This document shows positions 12,784-14,069 of a stretch of DNA of 14,069 nt, piece after piece. Under the pieces are notes generated by a model. It was not told where the DNA came from, did not search any database, and saw only the letters and a list, made by a program, of their open reading frames with translations. The stretch lies in NCBI GenBank assembly GCA_902767025.1, contig CACXFZ010000082.1, positions 1 through 14,069 of the forward strand. Direction: 5' to 3'. How positions within the stretch are numbered: position 1 is the first letter of the stretch; every line of letters begins with the position of its first letter. Source of the stretch: an uncultured Coriobacteriaceae bacterium. GTDB lineage: Bacteria > Actinomycetota > Coriobacteriia > Coriobacteriales > Eggerthellaceae. The translations under genes were made by a program, and so were the position numbers.

Positions 12784-13719
12784 CTAGATGATCCCCTGCT
12801 GGTAGGGGCGGCCGCACTGCGGGGCGCTGAGCGGGCAGTACTTGCGGCAGAGCGTGCAGATGCCCGACGTGTCCGTGCTGCCCGTGTCGTTGGAGCCGTC
12901 GGTCCCGTACGAAGGTTCGCTCGGCTCCTGGTAGGTGCCGCCCTGGTCCTGCGACGGGTACGGTTCCTGCGTGGCATCCTGGTTCTGCGCCGCGTCCGGA
13001 GCGGTGTCCTGCATCTTGTTTCGCATGCGTGCCCGCTTGCCGCGTCCGCGGCCGTATTGCTCCGCTTGCATCGGCACGTCGGTTGCCTGGTCGGACACGT
13101 CGGGGACGACGGAGCCTGGATCGGTGCCCGCGGCGGCTCCGGATTCCGCGGTCTGCGCATTGGCCATCTCGGCCGCGCGGGGAAGCAGCACGCGGGCGCT
13201 TGCCATGCCGACTGCCACCGCACCCACGGTTGCCATCGCGTTCACGCCGGCGCCGATGGCACGGCGGCGGGATGGGTCGTAGGGGATCTTCACCGCTTGG
13301 GCGACGAACGCCCAGTGCATGGCAAGGTGGACGATCGTCAATGCGCATAAACCGTACGAGGAAACCGCGTGCAGGACCGACCACAGCTCGTATGTCCCGA
13401 ACGGCCACACGAACCCGGTCGAGGCGATGATCGTGCTGATGGCAACCGAGCTCACGCCCAGGACCACCATCGTCAAGGCGAGCAGGATGCCCATGACGGC
13501 AAGGCTCTTGCGCCGCCTGCTCAGCGTGCGCTCGCTTGCCTGGGTGGCGGTGGCAGAGATCCATTTCGCCGCCAGGCCCAGGTGGGCGGTCACGCAGGCG
13601 AAGAAGACGAAGCCGATGATCTCGTGGAGCAGCACACCGGTGAACTGGATGAACATCTCGACGACGATCGTGATGGTGAGCGCGGCGTCGAGGATGGCGC
13701 GTACCGTGTTCTTCTTCAT
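12784..13719 (-). CDS. DUF4405 membrane protein with C-terminal cysteine cluster, probable cytochrome b-like redox protein
   Basis: The product is 311 residues from the ATG at 13717-13719 (GGAAAGG upstream). Residues 1-145 hold about four membrane segments with paired histidines (H32, H46, H117, H131, H135) in a DUF4405/cytochrome b561-like pattern, suggesting b-type haem. A fifth hydrophobic stretch lies near 160-180. Residues 185-285 are a disordered linker rich in Asp, Gln, Ser, Thr and Pro with a basic patch (RGRGKRARMRNK). The end carries C288, C291, C295 and C302 (CTLCRKYCPLSAPQCG), spaced like an iron-sulfur or other metal site. I infer electron transfer across the membrane with a tethered metal site. 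The cofactor and partner are unknown, and no oxidoreductase partner gene is in the window. Confidence 0.85.
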   Translation of the reverse strand: MKKNTVRAILDAALTITIVVEMFIQFTGVLLHEIIGFVFFACVTAHLGLAAKWISATATQASERTLSRRRKSLAVMGILLALTMVVLGVSSVAISTIIASTGFVWPFGTYELWSVLHAVSSYGLCALTIVHLAMHWAFVAQAVKIPYDPSRRRAIGAGVNAMATVGAVAVGMASARVLLPRAAEMANAQTAESGAAAGTDPGSVVPDVSDQATDVPMQAEQYGRGRGKRARMRNKMQDTAPDAAQNQDATQEPYPSQDQGGTYQEPSEPSYGTDGSNDTGSTDTSGICTLCRKYCPLSAPQCGRPYQQGII

Positions 13720-13821
13720 GTGGCTCTGCCTTTCCGGCCTGGCGCATCGCAGCGCGGCGGGTTGATGGGGCAAGCCTAGGAATGCATCCTGAAAGCACGC
13801 TGAAGCCCGACGTTGTTTGGT

Positions 13822-13853
13822 TTGTGCCCACAAGCCCATGCGCGAATTGTGGG
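13822..13853. promoter_or_regulatory. CCCACAA/TTGTGGG dyads in the divergent gap
   Basis: The 245-bp gap between the DUF4405 gene and the XRE gene contains no gene that I recognise. It holds a perfect palindrome TTGTGCCCACAA (13822-13833), whose right half CCCACAA (13827-13833) is repeated inverted as TTGTGGG (13847-13853). Three half-sites within 32 bp suggest a regulator-binding region, possibly for the adjacent XRE protein. Confidence 0.4.
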
Positions 13854-13929
13854 AGATCGCCAAAGCTGCAACCCTCGGCCCGCACGTGTTCGCAATCGGC
13901 AATTGCGTGACTCGCCAGGCCGTTCTCCC

Positions 13930-13935
13930 TAGAAT
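13930..13935 (+). promoter_or_regulatory. Probable -10 element (TAGAAT) of the right-edge XRE gene
   Basis: TAGAAT lies 29 bp before the ATG and matches consensus at five of six positions. The best -35 candidates (TGACTC at 13908-13913, 16-bp spacer; or TTGCGT at 13903-13908, spacer too long) are weak. Confidence 0.35.
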
Positions 13936-13964
13936 CGTGGACAGGCAGTTCAAGGAGGGAAGCC

Positions 13965-14069
13965 ATGGGAGTTTCGGACACGATCGCACGGCTGCGCAAG
14001 GAGCGCGGCCTCACGCAGGACCAGCTGGCCAGCCAGGTGTACGTGACGCGCCAGGCTGTCAGCCGGTGG
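13965..14069 (+). CDS. XRE-family helix-turn-helix regulator, N-terminal 35 residues only (runs off right edge)
   Basis: The ATG at 13965 follows AAGGAGGGAAGCC. The 35 visible residues are an XRE DNA-binding domain: IARLRKERGLTQDQLASQVY, then VTRQAVSRW. It is very similar to the N-terminus of the XRE/TipAS protein at 10482-11294 (LRKQRGLTQEDLAVKLFVTR, then QAVSRW), so the two are paralogous at least in this domain. The rest, including any effector domain, lies outside the window. It is divergent from the DUF4405 gene. Confidence 0.88.
   Translation, partial: MGVSDTIARLRKERGLTQDQLASQVYVTRQAVSRW

Noticed and set aside
13789..13810. Direct repeat CTGAAAGCACG / CTGAAGCCCG with an 11-bp period, reminiscent of OmpR/PhoB-type boxes
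   Set aside because: There are only two imperfect copies, no response regulator is in the window, and no nearby promoter can be assigned; this is easily chance.

Overview
The window is about 14 kb of GC-rich bacterial DNA (well over 60% GC by eye). It is densely coded, with short intergenic gaps, strong AGGAGG-type ribosome sites and several GTG/TTG starts. A class C sortase with LPXTG-type proteins, an XRE/zinc-ribbon/TipAS regulator, a small-molecule-binding GyrI-like protein and a DUF4405 membrane protein ending in a CPLSAPQCG motif together suggest a Gram-positive, probably anaerobic, gut- or mouth-type actinobacterium of the class Coriobacteriia (Eggerthellaceae or Atopobiaceae type). 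This placement is inference; no rRNA or other marker gene is present. I saw no tRNA, rRNA, CRISPR array, transposase or phage gene.

Layout. 1-825 (minus): a secreted lipase-like hydrolase that runs off the left edge and appears frameshifted at its third codon. 878-1402 (minus): luxS, immediately upstream of it. 1501-2535 (plus): an ArsC/Spx-type thioredoxin-fold protein and a DUF4126 membrane protein. 2642-4186 (minus): a 69-residue peptide with a Nif11-like double-glycine leader and a four-cysteine zinc-ribbon-like tail, a glutathione peroxidase and a rhomboid protease. 4391-5191 (plus): an alpha/beta hydrolase with GAACAGG palindromes on both sides. 5253-7281 (minus): an MFS transporter and a GyrI-like protein.

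7542-9458 (plus) looks like the remains of a sortase-assembled pilus locus. The first 48 codons of what looks like an MFS transporter are joined to the last 50 codons of an LPXTG pilin. These are followed by an apparently intact class C sortase and an overlapping basal-pilin-like LPXTG protein that starts at TTG. 9578-11294 (minus): a methyltransferase and an XRE/zinc-ribbon/TipAS regulator. 11442-12744 (plus): a marR-pirin operon behind a near-perfect sigma-70 promoter that contains a 16-bp palindrome. 12784-13719 (minus): a DUF4405 cytochrome-like membrane protein with a C-terminal Cys cluster. 13965-14069 (plus): the first 35 codons of another XRE regulator.

Themes. Several genes deal with redox or stress (ArsC/Spx-like, glutathione peroxidase, MarR-pirin, DUF4405), drug or small-molecule sensing (TipAS, GyrI-like, MFS) and the cell surface (sortase, LPXTG proteins, rhomboid, secreted lipase). 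The most novel candidates are the orphan leader/zinc-ribbon peptide, the pilus deletion scar, and the DUF4405 protein with its cysteine tail.
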